A DNA stretch of 32,617 nucleotides from assembly GCF_029210395.1 (NCBI RefSeq), contig NZ_JARGDP010000033.1:1-32617 (forward strand). The letters are read 5' to 3'. Every line of letters begins with the position of its first letter. Positions within the stretch are counted from its first letter, which is position 1. The notes below the pieces were generated by a model, which was not told the DNA's origin, made no database searches, and saw only the letters and a program-made list of their open reading frames with translations. This DNA is from Petrocella sp. FN5. GTDB taxonomy: Bacteria > Bacillota > Clostridia > Lachnospirales > Vallitaleaceae. Of the stretch, positions 7,308-15,133 are shown piece by piece. Both the position numbers and the translations under genes were made by a program.

Positions 7308-9527
7308 ATGCCGGAACAATTGTATATTGATCTCATTAATCAAATGAAAAAATACCATCCGTCTGATGATTTCTCAATGATTGAGAAAGCCTATCAGCTA
7401 GCTAAGAATGCCCATGTAGAACAAGTACGAAAATCGGGAGAACCTTATATTATACATCCCTTGTCCGTGGCTAAAATACTTGCAGAGCTAGAGTTGGATA
7501 AGGAATCTATTGTTGCGGGTATTCTTCATGATGTGGTTGAAGACACTTCTTATACAACTGCGGAAATAGCACAAGAATTCAATGATGAAATAGCATTGCT
7601 TGTTGATGGTGTCACCAAGTTGACACAGATTTCATATACAACAGATAAAGAAGAGATACAGGCAGAAAACTACAGAAAAATGTTTCTGGCTATGGCCAAG
7701 GATATTCGTGTTATTTTGATTAAATTGGCAGATCGCCTTCATAACATGCGAACCCTAAAATTCATGACACCGGAAAAACAAAAAGAAAAAGCACGTGAAA
7801 CATTGAACATCTATGCGCCTTTAGCCCATCGTTTGGGGATTTCTAAGATTAAGGTTGAGTTGGAAGATCTTTGTTTAAGGTACTTAGAAGAAGAAGCATA
7901 CTATAAGTTGGTAGAGAGTATAGCTCAAAGAAGAGATGAACGAACAGATAATGTGGAAAAAATAGTTGCAAAGTTAAAGGAAGAATTGGATGCGGTTGGG
8001 ATTGAAGCCACAGTGGAAGGCCGTCCTAAACATTTCTTCAGTATATATAAAAAAATGGTTAACCAAAACAAGGATTTGGATCAGATCTATGACTTATATG
8101 CTGTACGTGCTGTGGTTAAGACAGTAAAGGACTGCTATGGTGTATTAGGCATTATTCATGAGTTATATAAACCGATTCCTGGTAGATTTAAGGATTATAT
8201 TGCCATGCCAAAGCCGAACATGTATCAGTCTTTACATACTTCTCTTCTTGGACCGGAAGGTTATCCGTTTGAAATACAAATAAGAACGATGGACATGCAT
8301 AGAACGGCCGAGTATGGTATTGCTGCCCATTGGAAATATAAAGAAGGCAAACTATCCGCCCAAGAATCCACAGAGCGTAATGCAGAACAAAAATTAAATT
8401 GGCTTAAACAAATACTTGAATGGCAAAGGGATATGTCGGATAACAAGGAATTCATGGATGCCTTGAAGTCGGATTTAGATGTTTATCAAGAACAAGTTTA
8501 CGCATTTACACCAACAGGTGATATTGTCAACCTTCCGGCCGGTTCTACACCGATAGATTTTGCCTACCATATTCACAGCGCTGTTGGTAACAAAATGGTT
8601 GGCGCAAGAGTGAACGGAAAGATTGTCACATTTGATTATGTCGTTAAAACAGGTGATCGTATAGAAATTATAACCTCACAAAACTCAAGAGGACCTAGTC
8701 GAGATTGGCTTAAGATTGTAAAAAGTTCTCAAGCAAGAAGTAAGATTAATCAATGGTACAAAAAAGAGTTCAAAGATGAGAACATATCAAAAGGCAAAGA
8801 GCTGATTGAAAAATACGCTAAGCAAAAGGGGCTTAATCTATCATTGCTTTTAAAGCCTGAATGGATGAAGTTGGTTCAATCAAAGTACGGTTTTAAAGAC
8901 TGGTCAGCAGTTTGTGCCGCAGTCGGCCATGGTGGTTTGAAAGAGGGACAGATTGTTAATCGGTTACATGAAGAATATCGAAAAACCATTAAGGACGAGA
9001 TTAAAGATGAAGATATATTAAAAGAAATTGTAGATCACCCCACTAAAAACCAAGTCAAAAAATCAAAAAGTGGTATTGTAGTCAAAGGTATTGAAGATCT
9101 TGCAGTTAGATTCTCAAAATGTTGTAGCCCGGTGCCGGGAGATGAGATTGTAGGCTTTATTACACGAGGCCGTGGTGTATCAATACACAGAACAGACTGT
9201 GACAATATGATTCACTTAAATGAGATTGAAAGACATAGGATGATAGATGCTGAATGGGGTGGAAATGTCAAGAATTCCGGTGATATGGTGTATCGCGCGG
9301 ATATTCAGATTTACGGTTCGGATCGAGGCGGGCTATTGTTTGATGTATCTAAGGTTCTTACAGAAGAGGATATCAAGGTAAAAGCACTAAATGCTAGGTC
9401 TATTAATAAAGAACGATCAGTATTTAATCTAAGCCTTGAGATAAAAGGCGTCGATCAGCTTAATAAACTAATTAAAAAATTACAGATGCTTCAAGGTGTT
9501 GATGATATTGTTCGAACCAATAATTAA
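7308..9527 (+). CDS. relA: Bifunctional (p)ppGpp synthetase/hydrolase, RelA/SpoT family
   Basis: A 739-aa stringent-response enzyme. I choose ATG 7308 because GTGGTGAT (7293-7300) fits the ribosome site 7 nt upstream; a GTG at 7293 would add five residues but uses that site as its own codon. The HD hydrolase domain keeps His50, His74-Asp75 and Asp142 (HDVVEDT, LADRLHNMRTL). The synthetase domain shows GRPKHFFSIYKKM (238-250), RFKD (293-296, the RxKD form found in bifunctional enzymes) and EIQIRT (322-327). TGS spans about 395-457. The zinc-finger/CC region has RFSKCCSP (Cys605, Cys606), His627 and Cys631. The ACT domain covers about 663-739. All catalytic residues are present, so it should both make and degrade (p)ppGpp. 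The long palindromic leader is unusual. Confidence 0.96.
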   Translation: MPEQLYIDLINQMKKYHPSDDFSMIEKAYQLAKNAHVEQVRKSGEPYIIHPLSVAKILAELELDKESIVAGILHDVVEDTSYTTAEIAQEFNDEIALLVDGVTKLTQISYTTDKEEIQAENYRKMFLAMAKDIRVILIKLADRLHNMRTLKFMTPEKQKEKARETLNIYAPLAHRLGISKIKVELEDLCLRYLEEEAYYKLVESIAQRRDERTDNVEKIVAKLKEELDAVGIEATVEGRPKHFFSIYKKMVNQNKDLDQIYDLYAVRAVVKTVKDCYGVLGIIHELYKPIPGRFKDYIAMPKPNMYQSLHTSLLGPEGYPFEIQIRTMDMHRTAEYGIAAHWKYKEGKLSAQESTERNAEQKLNWLKQILEWQRDMSDNKEFMDALKSDLDVYQEQVYAFTPTGDIVNLPAGSTPIDFAYHIHSAVGNKMVGARVNGKIVTFDYVVKTGDRIEIITSQNSRGPSRDWLKIVKSSQARSKINQWYKKEFKDENISKGKELIEKYAKQKGLNLSLLLKPEWMKLVQSKYGFKDWSAVCAAVGHGGLKEGQIVNRLHEEYRKTIKDEIKDEDILKEIVDHPTKNQVKKSKSGIVVKGIEDLAVRFSKCCSPVPGDEIVGFITRGRGVSIHRTDCDNMIHLNEIERHRMIDAEWGGNVKNSGDMVYRADIQIYGSDRGGLLFDVSKVLTEEDIKVKALNARSINKERSVFNLSLEIKGVDQLNKLIKKLQMLQGVDDIVRTNN

Positions 9528-9581
9528 ATAAAGTGTCCCCAAAAACGTATAGACTTGATGATATGAGTTTCCATTTTTGAA

Positions 9582-9615
9582 TTGTAAAAGACATATCACT
9601 CATGTATAATGAGTG
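9582..9615 (+). promoter_or_regulatory. Promoter with palindrome over the -10, before the hydrolase-hemZ pair
   Basis: TTGTAA (9582-9587), 17-bp spacer and TATAAT (9605-9610) form a good sigma-A promoter. CACTCAT (9597-9603) and ATGAGTG (9609-9615) are perfect 7-bp inverted arms around GTATA, so a dimeric repressor bound there would cover the -10. The regulator is unknown. Confidence 0.7.
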
Positions 9616-9678
9616 TGTATAAACGAATTATAACTGTAACATGAATAGATATAGATAGAAATAGCAGGTGATGAAGAT

Positions 9679-10308
9679 ATGCGCATAAAAAAAATGGTGT
9701 TAGGCCATATGAACAATAACACATATATCATTATTGGAAACGACAATAAAACGGCCCTAATTGTAGATCCTTCATATGAACCGGAGCGAATAATTGAATA
9801 TATAACTGGCTTGGGTCTGGAACTTAAGGCAATGTTAATCACGCATGGTCATTTTGATCATATAGGGGCCGTTGACAAAATCAAAAATCACTATAATATA
9901 CCGGTCATTACCCATATAGAAGAAGCTAAAATCATGGAAGATAGCATCAAAAATCTATCGACTTATTTTCTTGCTCGTGAGGTGACAGCTAATGCTGACA
10001 CCTATATTGAAGACGGTGATCAATTGGAGTATGGTGATGACTTGGTATTTAAAGTCATCACAGTGCCGGGACATTCAGTGAAAGGTGTTTGTTTTTATAA
10101 TCAAGAAGAGAATGTTGTTTTTACTGGAGATACACTACTTGCAGGTTCTATTGGCCGAACGGATTATTATAATGGTAATCAGAATGATTTGGTAGAAGCA
10201 ATTAATAACAGGTTGATGTTTTTACCCCTTGAAACCAAGGTATACCCAGGACATGGAAACGATACAACCATAAGTAACGAGAAAAAAAACAACCCATTTT
10301 TGCAATAA
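9679..10308 (+). CDS. Metallo-beta-lactamase-fold hydrolase (glyoxalase II-like)
   Basis: A 209-aa soluble MBL-fold hydrolase. The zinc ligands are all present: HGHFDH (His56, His58, Asp60, His61), His132 in PGHSVKG, Asp151 in FTGDTLL, and His192 in YPGHG. This pattern and length fit the short glyoxalase II-like group annotated as hydroxyacylglutathione hydrolase or MBL-fold protein; many Clostridia lack glutathione, so the true thioester substrate is unknown. The ribosome site is AGGTGATG (9666-9673). The gene sits after relA, as commonly seen in clostridial genomes, and 18 bp before hemZ. It has its own promoter with an operator-like palindrome. Confidence 0.85.
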   Translation: MRIKKMVLGHMNNNTYIIIGNDNKTALIVDPSYEPERIIEYITGLGLELKAMLITHGHFDHIGAVDKIKNHYNIPVITHIEEAKIMEDSIKNLSTYFLAREVTANADTYIEDGDQLEYGDDLVFKVITVPGHSVKGVCFYNQEENVVFTGDTLLAGSIGRTDYYNGNQNDLVEAINNRLMFLPLETKVYPGHGNDTTISNEKKNNPFLQ

Positions 10309-10326
10309 TGCAACTTGAGGTCAGTC

Positions 10327-11757
10327 ATGAATATTCGAATGCATCATACCCAGTATAGTACGGAAGTATTAAGCTATCTGAAGGTGTTCTATCCTTTGGA
10401 GAAGATTGAAGTCAACAACAACAAGCAACCTTTATATGAGATAACCATAGGGTCATCTTTTATAGAGGTTATTTATTGTGGAGATGATTATGAGAATCTA
10501 AGGCGGTATTGTAATCTTGAAAACAATATACGTTATAATGACAGGCATATCTCATATATACCTAAAGCAACTGTCACCCTAAAAGGAATGCTCTATGACT
10601 TATGCAGTAAAGTGACCGGCATTGTACCTACTTGGGGGGTGCTGACAGGTATAAGACCTTCCAAATTAGCCTACAAACTTTGTGAAAGTTATGGACAAAA
10701 AGAAGCAGTATATATATTAGAACACTACTACAAGGTTAATTCAGATAAAGTGAAGCTACTGGTCAAAGTGGTTGAAGTACAAAAGCAATATTTTAAACAT
10801 CAACGTGTTCAACATAGCGTTTATATTGGCATACCTTTTTGCCCCACACGATGTAGTTATTGTTCTTTTACATCCCAGGAAATCAAGTCCCAAGAGACGG
10901 CATATAAAAGGTATGTGGATGTCTTAATTCGAGAGATGGTTGCAAAGAAAGATGCTTTTAAACATTTACGTTCCATTTATATTGGCGGTGGCACACCAAC
11001 CAGTCTGACGGAAGATGATTTTAATAGATTATTGTGTAAAACAAGAGAACTATTAGGTAATCAAAAAGTTGAATTCACTGTAGAAGCAGGTCGTGCGGAT
11101 ACGATAACAGAAAAGAAACTTATAAGCATGCAACGTTATGGCGTGAATCGAATTTCCATTAATCCTCAGACAATGCAAGATAAGACTTTGGTTAAGATTG
11201 GTCGAGGGCACAATGTACAGACATTTATTGACTGTGTGCATATGGCGAGGCGGTTGGGATTTGATCATATTAACATGGATATAATATTAGGTTTACCGGG
11301 AGAAAAAGTCTCAGATGTTGAAGACACAATACGTAAAATCATGAGCCTAGAACCGGAAAGTATAACAATACATACCATGGCTCTTAAAAGAGGCGCAAGA
11401 CTTCTTGAAGACGAAAAGATGTATAGAATATTAATGAAGGATCAGATTGATGGCATGCTAAAAATCAGTCAAAAAATCATGGAAGAAGCAGGCTATGGTG
11501 CATACTATTTATATAGACAGAAAAACATGATTGGTAATTATGAAAATATTGGTTATTGTAAAGAAGGCTATGGGTGTATCTATAATATTCACACAATGGA
11601 GGAAAAAGAGTCTATTGTTGCTTTTGGTGCAGGGGCCATATCAAAAAAGGTGACTAAGGATAGACTGGTAAGAAAAGACCATCCCAAGGATGTCAAAACT
11701 TATCTTGATAACATCGATGATATTATAAGCGCCAATAAAGTATTCTGGGAAAAATAA
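10327..11757 (+). CDS. hemZ: Radical SAM coproporphyrinogen III oxidase-like protein HemZ
   Basis: A 476-aa radical SAM protein of the HemZ/HemN-like family, linked to oxygen-independent coproporphyrinogen III conversion in B. subtilis, though the exact reaction of clostridial HemZ is unproven. ATG 10327 is 6 nt after GAGG (10317-10320); an upstream TTG at 10315 has no ribosome site. The N-terminal domain carries the HemZ signature WGVLTGIRPSK (103-113). The radical SAM motif FCPTRCSYC gives Cys172, Cys176 and Cys179, followed by YIGGGTPTS near 219-227 and the HemN-type GLPGE loop. No other haem-synthesis gene is in the window, so a role in full haem synthesis is not supported by context. It is likely cotranscribed with the preceding hydrolase. 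No clear terminator follows on this strand. Confidence 0.9.
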   Translation: MNIRMHHTQYSTEVLSYLKVFYPLEKIEVNNNKQPLYEITIGSSFIEVIYCGDDYENLRRYCNLENNIRYNDRHISYIPKATVTLKGMLYDLCSKVTGIVPTWGVLTGIRPSKLAYKLCESYGQKEAVYILEHYYKVNSDKVKLLVKVVEVQKQYFKHQRVQHSVYIGIPFCPTRCSYCSFTSQEIKSQETAYKRYVDVLIREMVAKKDAFKHLRSIYIGGGTPTSLTEDDFNRLLCKTRELLGNQKVEFTVEAGRADTITEKKLISMQRYGVNRISINPQTMQDKTLVKIGRGHNVQTFIDCVHMARRLGFDHINMDIILGLPGEKVSDVEDTIRKIMSLEPESITIHTMALKRGARLLEDEKMYRILMKDQIDGMLKISQKIMEEAGYGAYYLYRQKNMIGNYENIGYCKEGYGCIYNIHTMEEKESIVAFGAGAISKKVTKDRLVRKDHPKDVKTYLDNIDDIISANKVFWEK

Positions 11758-11802
11758 CAAGTAGAATAGCATCTTCTTTCCATCATGCGCTTAGCACGCG
11801 CT

Positions 11803-11980
11803 AAAAAGAAAAGGCCATCCCTTAGGATGACCTTCTCTACACTTTAGAAGAATAAAATGTGTTAAGTAACAGAGCGAATCAGACTCTGTGTTTATGGAGG
11901 TTAAAAAATGTAGTCTAGTACTTAATGTTGTCAAGGCATTAAGTTTAATGAATGGTAGGCTATAAATGATAACTAATCTC
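11803..11980 (-). ncRNA. Candidate Fur-controlled small RNA with CCUCC linker
   Basis: A transcript of about 178 nt is predicted on the minus strand. Read 5'-3': start near 11980; stem-loop 1 ACTTAATG/CATTAAGT (11944-11937 with 11927-11920; 8 bp, 9-nt loop); a U-rich unpaired linker with CCUCC (11900-11896); stem-loop 2 ACAGAG/CTCTGT (complement of 11884-11889 with 11869-11874); and a terminator. In the terminator GAGAAGGTCATCC pairs with GGATGGCCTTTTC (11837-11825 with 11820-11808), 13 bp including two G-U pairs, followed by UUUUCUUUUU. On the plus strand the same positions would be C/A mismatches, so the hairpin was shaped for minus-strand RNA. No open frame of note lies inside. CCUCC could pair with Shine-Dalgarno sites, as C-rich loops do in FsrA of B. 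subtilis. Targets are unknown. Confidence 0.65.
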
Positions 11981-11986
11981 ATAAAG

Positions 11987-12015
11987 ATAATATCACGAAT
12001 GAGAATCAATGTCAA
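11987..12015 (-). promoter_or_regulatory. Minus-strand promoter with Fur-like box for the candidate sRNA
   Basis: On the minus strand, TTGACA (12015-12010), a 17-bp spacer and TATTAT (11992-11987) form a near-perfect sigma-A promoter pointing into the hemZ-proA gap. The spacer region, read on the plus strand as AATGAGAATCAATGTC (11998-12013), matches AATGATAATCATTATC of the Fur consensus at 13 of 16 positions. A bound Fur dimer would cover the -35 and spacer, giving repression in iron-replete cells. Confidence 0.65.
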
Positions 12016-12084
12016 TACTATTTTTAATATTTTTTCTTTTTCTTTTCTTTAGGATGAAGGATTGTTATAATTAAGGAACATTAT

Positions 12085-12113
12085 TTGATATCAGAAACAG
12101 GGTATGATACAAT
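12085..12113 (+). promoter_or_regulatory. proA promoter
   Basis: TTGATA (12085-12090), 17-bp spacer, TACAAT (12108-12113). The start of transcription would be near 12120, about 40 nt before the proA ATG. It is separated from the minus-strand sRNA promoter by 70 bp. Confidence 0.65.
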
Positions 12114-12158
12114 GATGCATATTTTCAATTCATAAAGCAGTGAAGTCGAGGTGATATT

Positions 12159-13457
12159 ATGAGTATTTTAAATGCAGCAAAAGAAGCGAAAGCAGCTTCC
12201 GTTTTAATGGCTACGGCTGATGAAACTTTAAAAAACAATGCACTTTTGGCAATTGCCGAAGCCTTAGAGGCCAATAAATATGCTATCATGGAAGCCAATG
12301 AAGCAGATTTGAAACGATCAGAGGAAGAGAATCTATCAAAACCTTTACTAAAACGTCTAAAATTTGATGAAAATAAAATTAATGACGTAATTGAAGGTCT
12401 GAAAAGTTTAATAAGCCTTAAGGAACCGGTTGGTGTGACACATTTTGCAAGAGAACTTGACCAGGGTTTAGATTTGTACCAAGTCAGTTGTCCAATTGGT
12501 GTCATTGGTGTTATATTTGAATCCAGACCGGATGCCTTTGTGCAAATATCAGCTCTATGTCTTAAAAGTGGCAACGCAGTGTTACTTAAAGGTGGTTCAG
12601 AAGCAGCCTTAACCAATAAGGTACTATCAAACATCATAAAAAAAGTCACAACCACAGTAGGCTTACCAAAAGGTTGGATAGGGTTATTAGAATCTCGTGA
12701 AGAGGTTACATCCATGTTAAAGTTGGATGAAGAAATCGATCTTATTATACCAAGAGGATCCAATGAATTTGTCCGTTATATTATGGACAACTCCAGAATA
12801 CCCGTACTTGGTCATGCAGACGGAATATGTCATACTTATGTAGATCAATATGCGGATCTTGATATGGCCGTTGATGTTGTTCTTGATGCCAAAACACAGT
12901 ACGTTGCTGTCTGTAACGCTACAGAGACCTTATTGGTCCATGAGCAAGTCGCAGCATCTTTGTTACCAAGATTGGACCTTGCATTCAAGCAAAAAAAAGT
13001 AATTGTCAATGGTTGTAATCGAACAAGTTTATATATGGATGCCAAACCGGCTACAGAATCCACGTGGAAAAATGAGTACTTGGATTACGAGATATCAGTT
13101 AAAGTGGTTGATGATTTAGATGAAGCGATTAGACATATAAATCGATATGGGTCAGGCCATACGGATGCAATAATTACTTCAAATCAAGAAGTGGCACTTA
13201 AATTTATGGATCATGTAGATACAGGAAATGCTTTTTGGAATTGTTCAACAAGATTCAGTGACGGCTTTCGCTATGGTTTTGGAGCAGAGGTTGGTGTTAG
13301 TACCAATAAAATTCATGCCAGAGGGCCAGTTGGCTTAGAAGGACTACTCATCTATAAGTATAAAGTCATTGGTCATGGACATAAGGCCGGAGACTATGCC
13401 AGTGGCATCAAGTCATTTACCCATAAGCCCCTTGATAAAACATTTAAAACTCAGTAA
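12159..13457 (+). CDS. proA: Glutamate-5-semialdehyde dehydrogenase (gamma-glutamyl phosphate reductase)
   Basis: A 432-aa cytoplasmic NADPH-dependent enzyme for the second step of proline synthesis, reducing gamma-glutamyl phosphate to glutamate semialdehyde. It is an aldehyde-dehydrogenase-superfamily protein with the ProA-specific blocks GVIFESRPDAF (117-127), LKGGSEA (143-149), IPRGSNEFV (197-205), HADGICH (219-225) and the catalytic Cys252 in YVAVCNATETLL. The C-terminal RGPVGLEGLLIYKY block is also present. The ribosome site is GAGGTGAT (12148-12155). It stands alone: no proB or proC is next to it, so the first step must be encoded elsewhere. A long open frame on the opposite strand is only its shadow. 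Confidence 0.96.
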   Translation: MSILNAAKEAKAASVLMATADETLKNNALLAIAEALEANKYAIMEANEADLKRSEEENLSKPLLKRLKFDENKINDVIEGLKSLISLKEPVGVTHFARELDQGLDLYQVSCPIGVIGVIFESRPDAFVQISALCLKSGNAVLLKGGSEAALTNKVLSNIIKKVTTTVGLPKGWIGLLESREEVTSMLKLDEEIDLIIPRGSNEFVRYIMDNSRIPVLGHADGICHTYVDQYADLDMAVDVVLDAKTQYVAVCNATETLLVHEQVAASLLPRLDLAFKQKKVIVNGCNRTSLYMDAKPATESTWKNEYLDYEISVKVVDDLDEAIRHINRYGSGHTDAIITSNQEVALKFMDHVDTGNAFWNCSTRFSDGFRYGFGAEVGVSTNKIHARGPVGLEGLLIYKYKVIGHGHKAGDYASGIKSFTHKPLDKTFKTQ

Positions 13458-13516
13458 AATTCAGACCTAAATCAAGAACTGAGACCAACCCCATTATAGG
13501 AAAGAATAAAAAAAAC

Positions 13517-13545
13517 TTGACAAAAACAAGTCTACTCATTAGAAT
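13517..13545 (+). promoter_or_regulatory. Promoter of the T-box hisS-aspS operon
   Basis: A consensus TTGACA (13517-13522), 17-bp spacer and TAGAAT (13540-13545). The transcript would begin near 13552, just before the T-box Stem I. Confidence 0.8.
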
Positions 13546-13551
13546 AAAGTA

Positions 13552-13803
13552 AATCGTAAACAAATCGTTGATAAGGAAAAGTAGAATAAAGTCCCTCAGT
13601 ATAAGGGAGAAAAGCCGAGACTGAAAGCTTTTTACTGATACCTATTTGAAAGACACCTTTGAGTGGTTGAGCGAAAACTATGTTAGTAGCTCAATCCGGC
13701 CGGTCATCGTTATAAGACCATTGAGTGGAGAGCAATCTCTATTAGGGTGGTACCGCGGGTTAATAACTCGTCCCTGACAACATATGTCAGAGACGGGTTT
13801 TTT
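13552..13803 (+). promoter_or_regulatory. T-box riboswitch leader, Asp-type specifier, with terminator
   Basis: The T-box sequence AGGGTGGTACCGCG is at 13744-13757. Stem I can be drawn from AAGG/CCTT and AATA/TATT helices flanking a specifier loop with 5' AGTA and 3' GAA, which presents GAC (13652-13654) followed by A; GAC is an Asp codon. The variable base in TGGT can pair with G73 of tRNA-Asp by wobble but not with C73 of tRNA-His, which supports Asp sensing. The terminator comprises CGTC-CTGAC pairing with GTCAG-GACG and a T6 run (about 13765-13803). Uncharged tRNA should stabilise the antiterminator and raise hisS-aspS expression. Confidence 0.92.
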
Positions 13804-13865
13804 ATATTATCGAAATGTGTACTGGATAAAAACCGCACATAAGAAAGTAGAATTGGAGGATTCAA

Positions 13866-15122
13866 ATGATTACTCAAATGCCAAGAGGCACCAAAGACTG
13901 GTTCGGAGAAGAAATGGTGATTCGTACCCGTTTGGAAGAAATAATACGTGAAATCTGTGTACAGTTCAATATCAAAGAAATCTCAACGCCGGTCTTTGAA
14001 CATACAGATTTATTTTTAAGAGGTGTGGGTGAAACGACAGATGTTGTTCAAAAAGAAATGTATACCTTTATGGACAAAGGTGATAGAAGTATAACTTTAA
14101 AACCGGAAGGAACGGCTGGTGTGGTTCGAAGTTTTCTAGAACAAAAAATGTTCAATGAAGTTCAGCCAACCAAACTCTTCTACATTACGCCTGCCTTTCG
14201 ATATGAGAAACCACAGGCCGGAAGGCTCAGGCAGCATCACCAGTTTGGCGTAGAAGTATTTGGAGCGCCGGGACCATTGGCTGAGATTGAAGTCATTACG
14301 GTTCTTAGGACTTTATTTGATCGTATAGGCATTCGGAAAGCGAAGCTACACATCAATAGTATTGGCTGTGGTACTTGTCGATTAGACTATAATGAAGCTC
14401 TTATGACATATTTGAATCAACATAAAGAAGGTCTTTGTGGTACATGTAAAGAACGTATGGAAAAAAATCCTTTAAGAATCATTGATTGCAAAGTACCGGG
14501 CTGTAAAGAAATTGTCAAAGAGGCACCAAGAACCATCGACTATTTGGATGAAGCGTGTGAAGGGCATTTCACTACCTTGAAAAAATGGCTGGATGCATTA
14601 GAGATTCCATATGATGTAGATACAGATATTGTAAGAGGGCTAGACTACTACACCAAAACTGTATTTGAATTTATTGATCAGGATGGCATGACCATTTGTG
14701 GTGGTGGTAGATATGATAAGCTAGTACAAGAAATAGATGGTAAGATTGATATGCCGGCAGTCGGTTTTGGCATAGGTATAGAACGTTTATTACTTGCCAT
14801 GAAAAAAGAGGATATAACGCTGGCTACAGCACCAAAGATTGATTTGTATGTGGGTATTTTGGGAGAAGAAGTGACAGCAAAAGCGTATGAGATTGTAACG
14901 CGTCTTCGACTTTCAGGTTTAGTTATTGAAACAGATTATCTTGGTAAAAGTGTTAAGGCTCAAATGAAATATGCTAATAAAATTGGAGCACTTAAGACCA
15001 TGATTATTGGAGAAAATGAGCTTAAAACGAACCAAGTAAAAGTAAAAGATATGGAAACAGGTGAAACAACAGAAGTAAAACTAAGTGAAATATTAACCTG
15101 GTTTACAGGCAAAGAAGCGTAG
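13866..15122 (+). CDS. hisS: Histidine--tRNA ligase
   Basis: A 418-aa class II aminoacyl-tRNA synthetase charging tRNA-His. Visible are RGTKDW (7-12), motif 2 [20 protein letters not shown] (111-130), the histidine-binding [10 protein letters not shown] (256-265), GGGRYDKL (279-286) and motif 3 [10 protein letters not shown] (301-310). The C-terminal anticodon-binding domain begins near 324. Six cysteines in pairs (168/171, 191/194, 208/213) in the insertion domain could hold zinc, as in related Firmicutes enzymes. The ATG is 6 nt after GGAGG (13855-13859). It is the first gene of the T-box operon even though the leader appears to read tRNA-Asp; the same arrangement is known in other Firmicutes. 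Confidence 0.97.
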   Translation: MITQMPRGTKDWFGEEMVIRTRLEEIIREICVQFNIKEISTPVFEHTDLFLRGVGETTDVVQKEMYTFMDKGDRSITLKPEGTAGVVRSFLEQKMFNEVQPTKLFYITPAFRYEKPQAGRLRQHHQFGVEVFGAPGPLAEIEVITVLRTLFDRIGIRKAKLHINSIGCGTCRLDYNEALMTYLNQHKEGLCGTCKERMEKNPLRIIDCKVPGCKEIVKEAPRTIDYLDEACEGHFTTLKKWLDALEIPYDVDTDIVRGLDYYTKTVFEFIDQDGMTICGGGRYDKLVQEIDGKIDMPAVGFGIGIERLLLAMKKEDITLATAPKIDLYVGILGEEVTAKAYEIVTRLRLSGLVIETDYLGKSVKAQMKYANKIGALKTMIIGENELKTNQVKVKDMETGETTEVKLSEILTWFTGKEA

Positions 15123-15133
15123 GAGGCATTAAA

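Noticed and set aside
11894-11965. Plus-strand mini-gene (23 codons) starting ATGGAGG
   Set aside because: Its apparent SD is within its own start region, no plus-strand promoter precedes it, and the same bases form the CCUCC linker of the minus-strand sRNA.
11791-12015. 74-codon minus-strand open frame in the hemZ-proA gap
   Set aside because: It runs through the sRNA promoter and the terminator hairpin and lacks a ribosome site; the RNA explanation fits better.
12125-12763. Open frame of 212 codons on the minus strand opposite proA
   Set aside because: It is the codon shadow of proA, is Ser-rich as such shadows are, and has no ribosome site or family motif.
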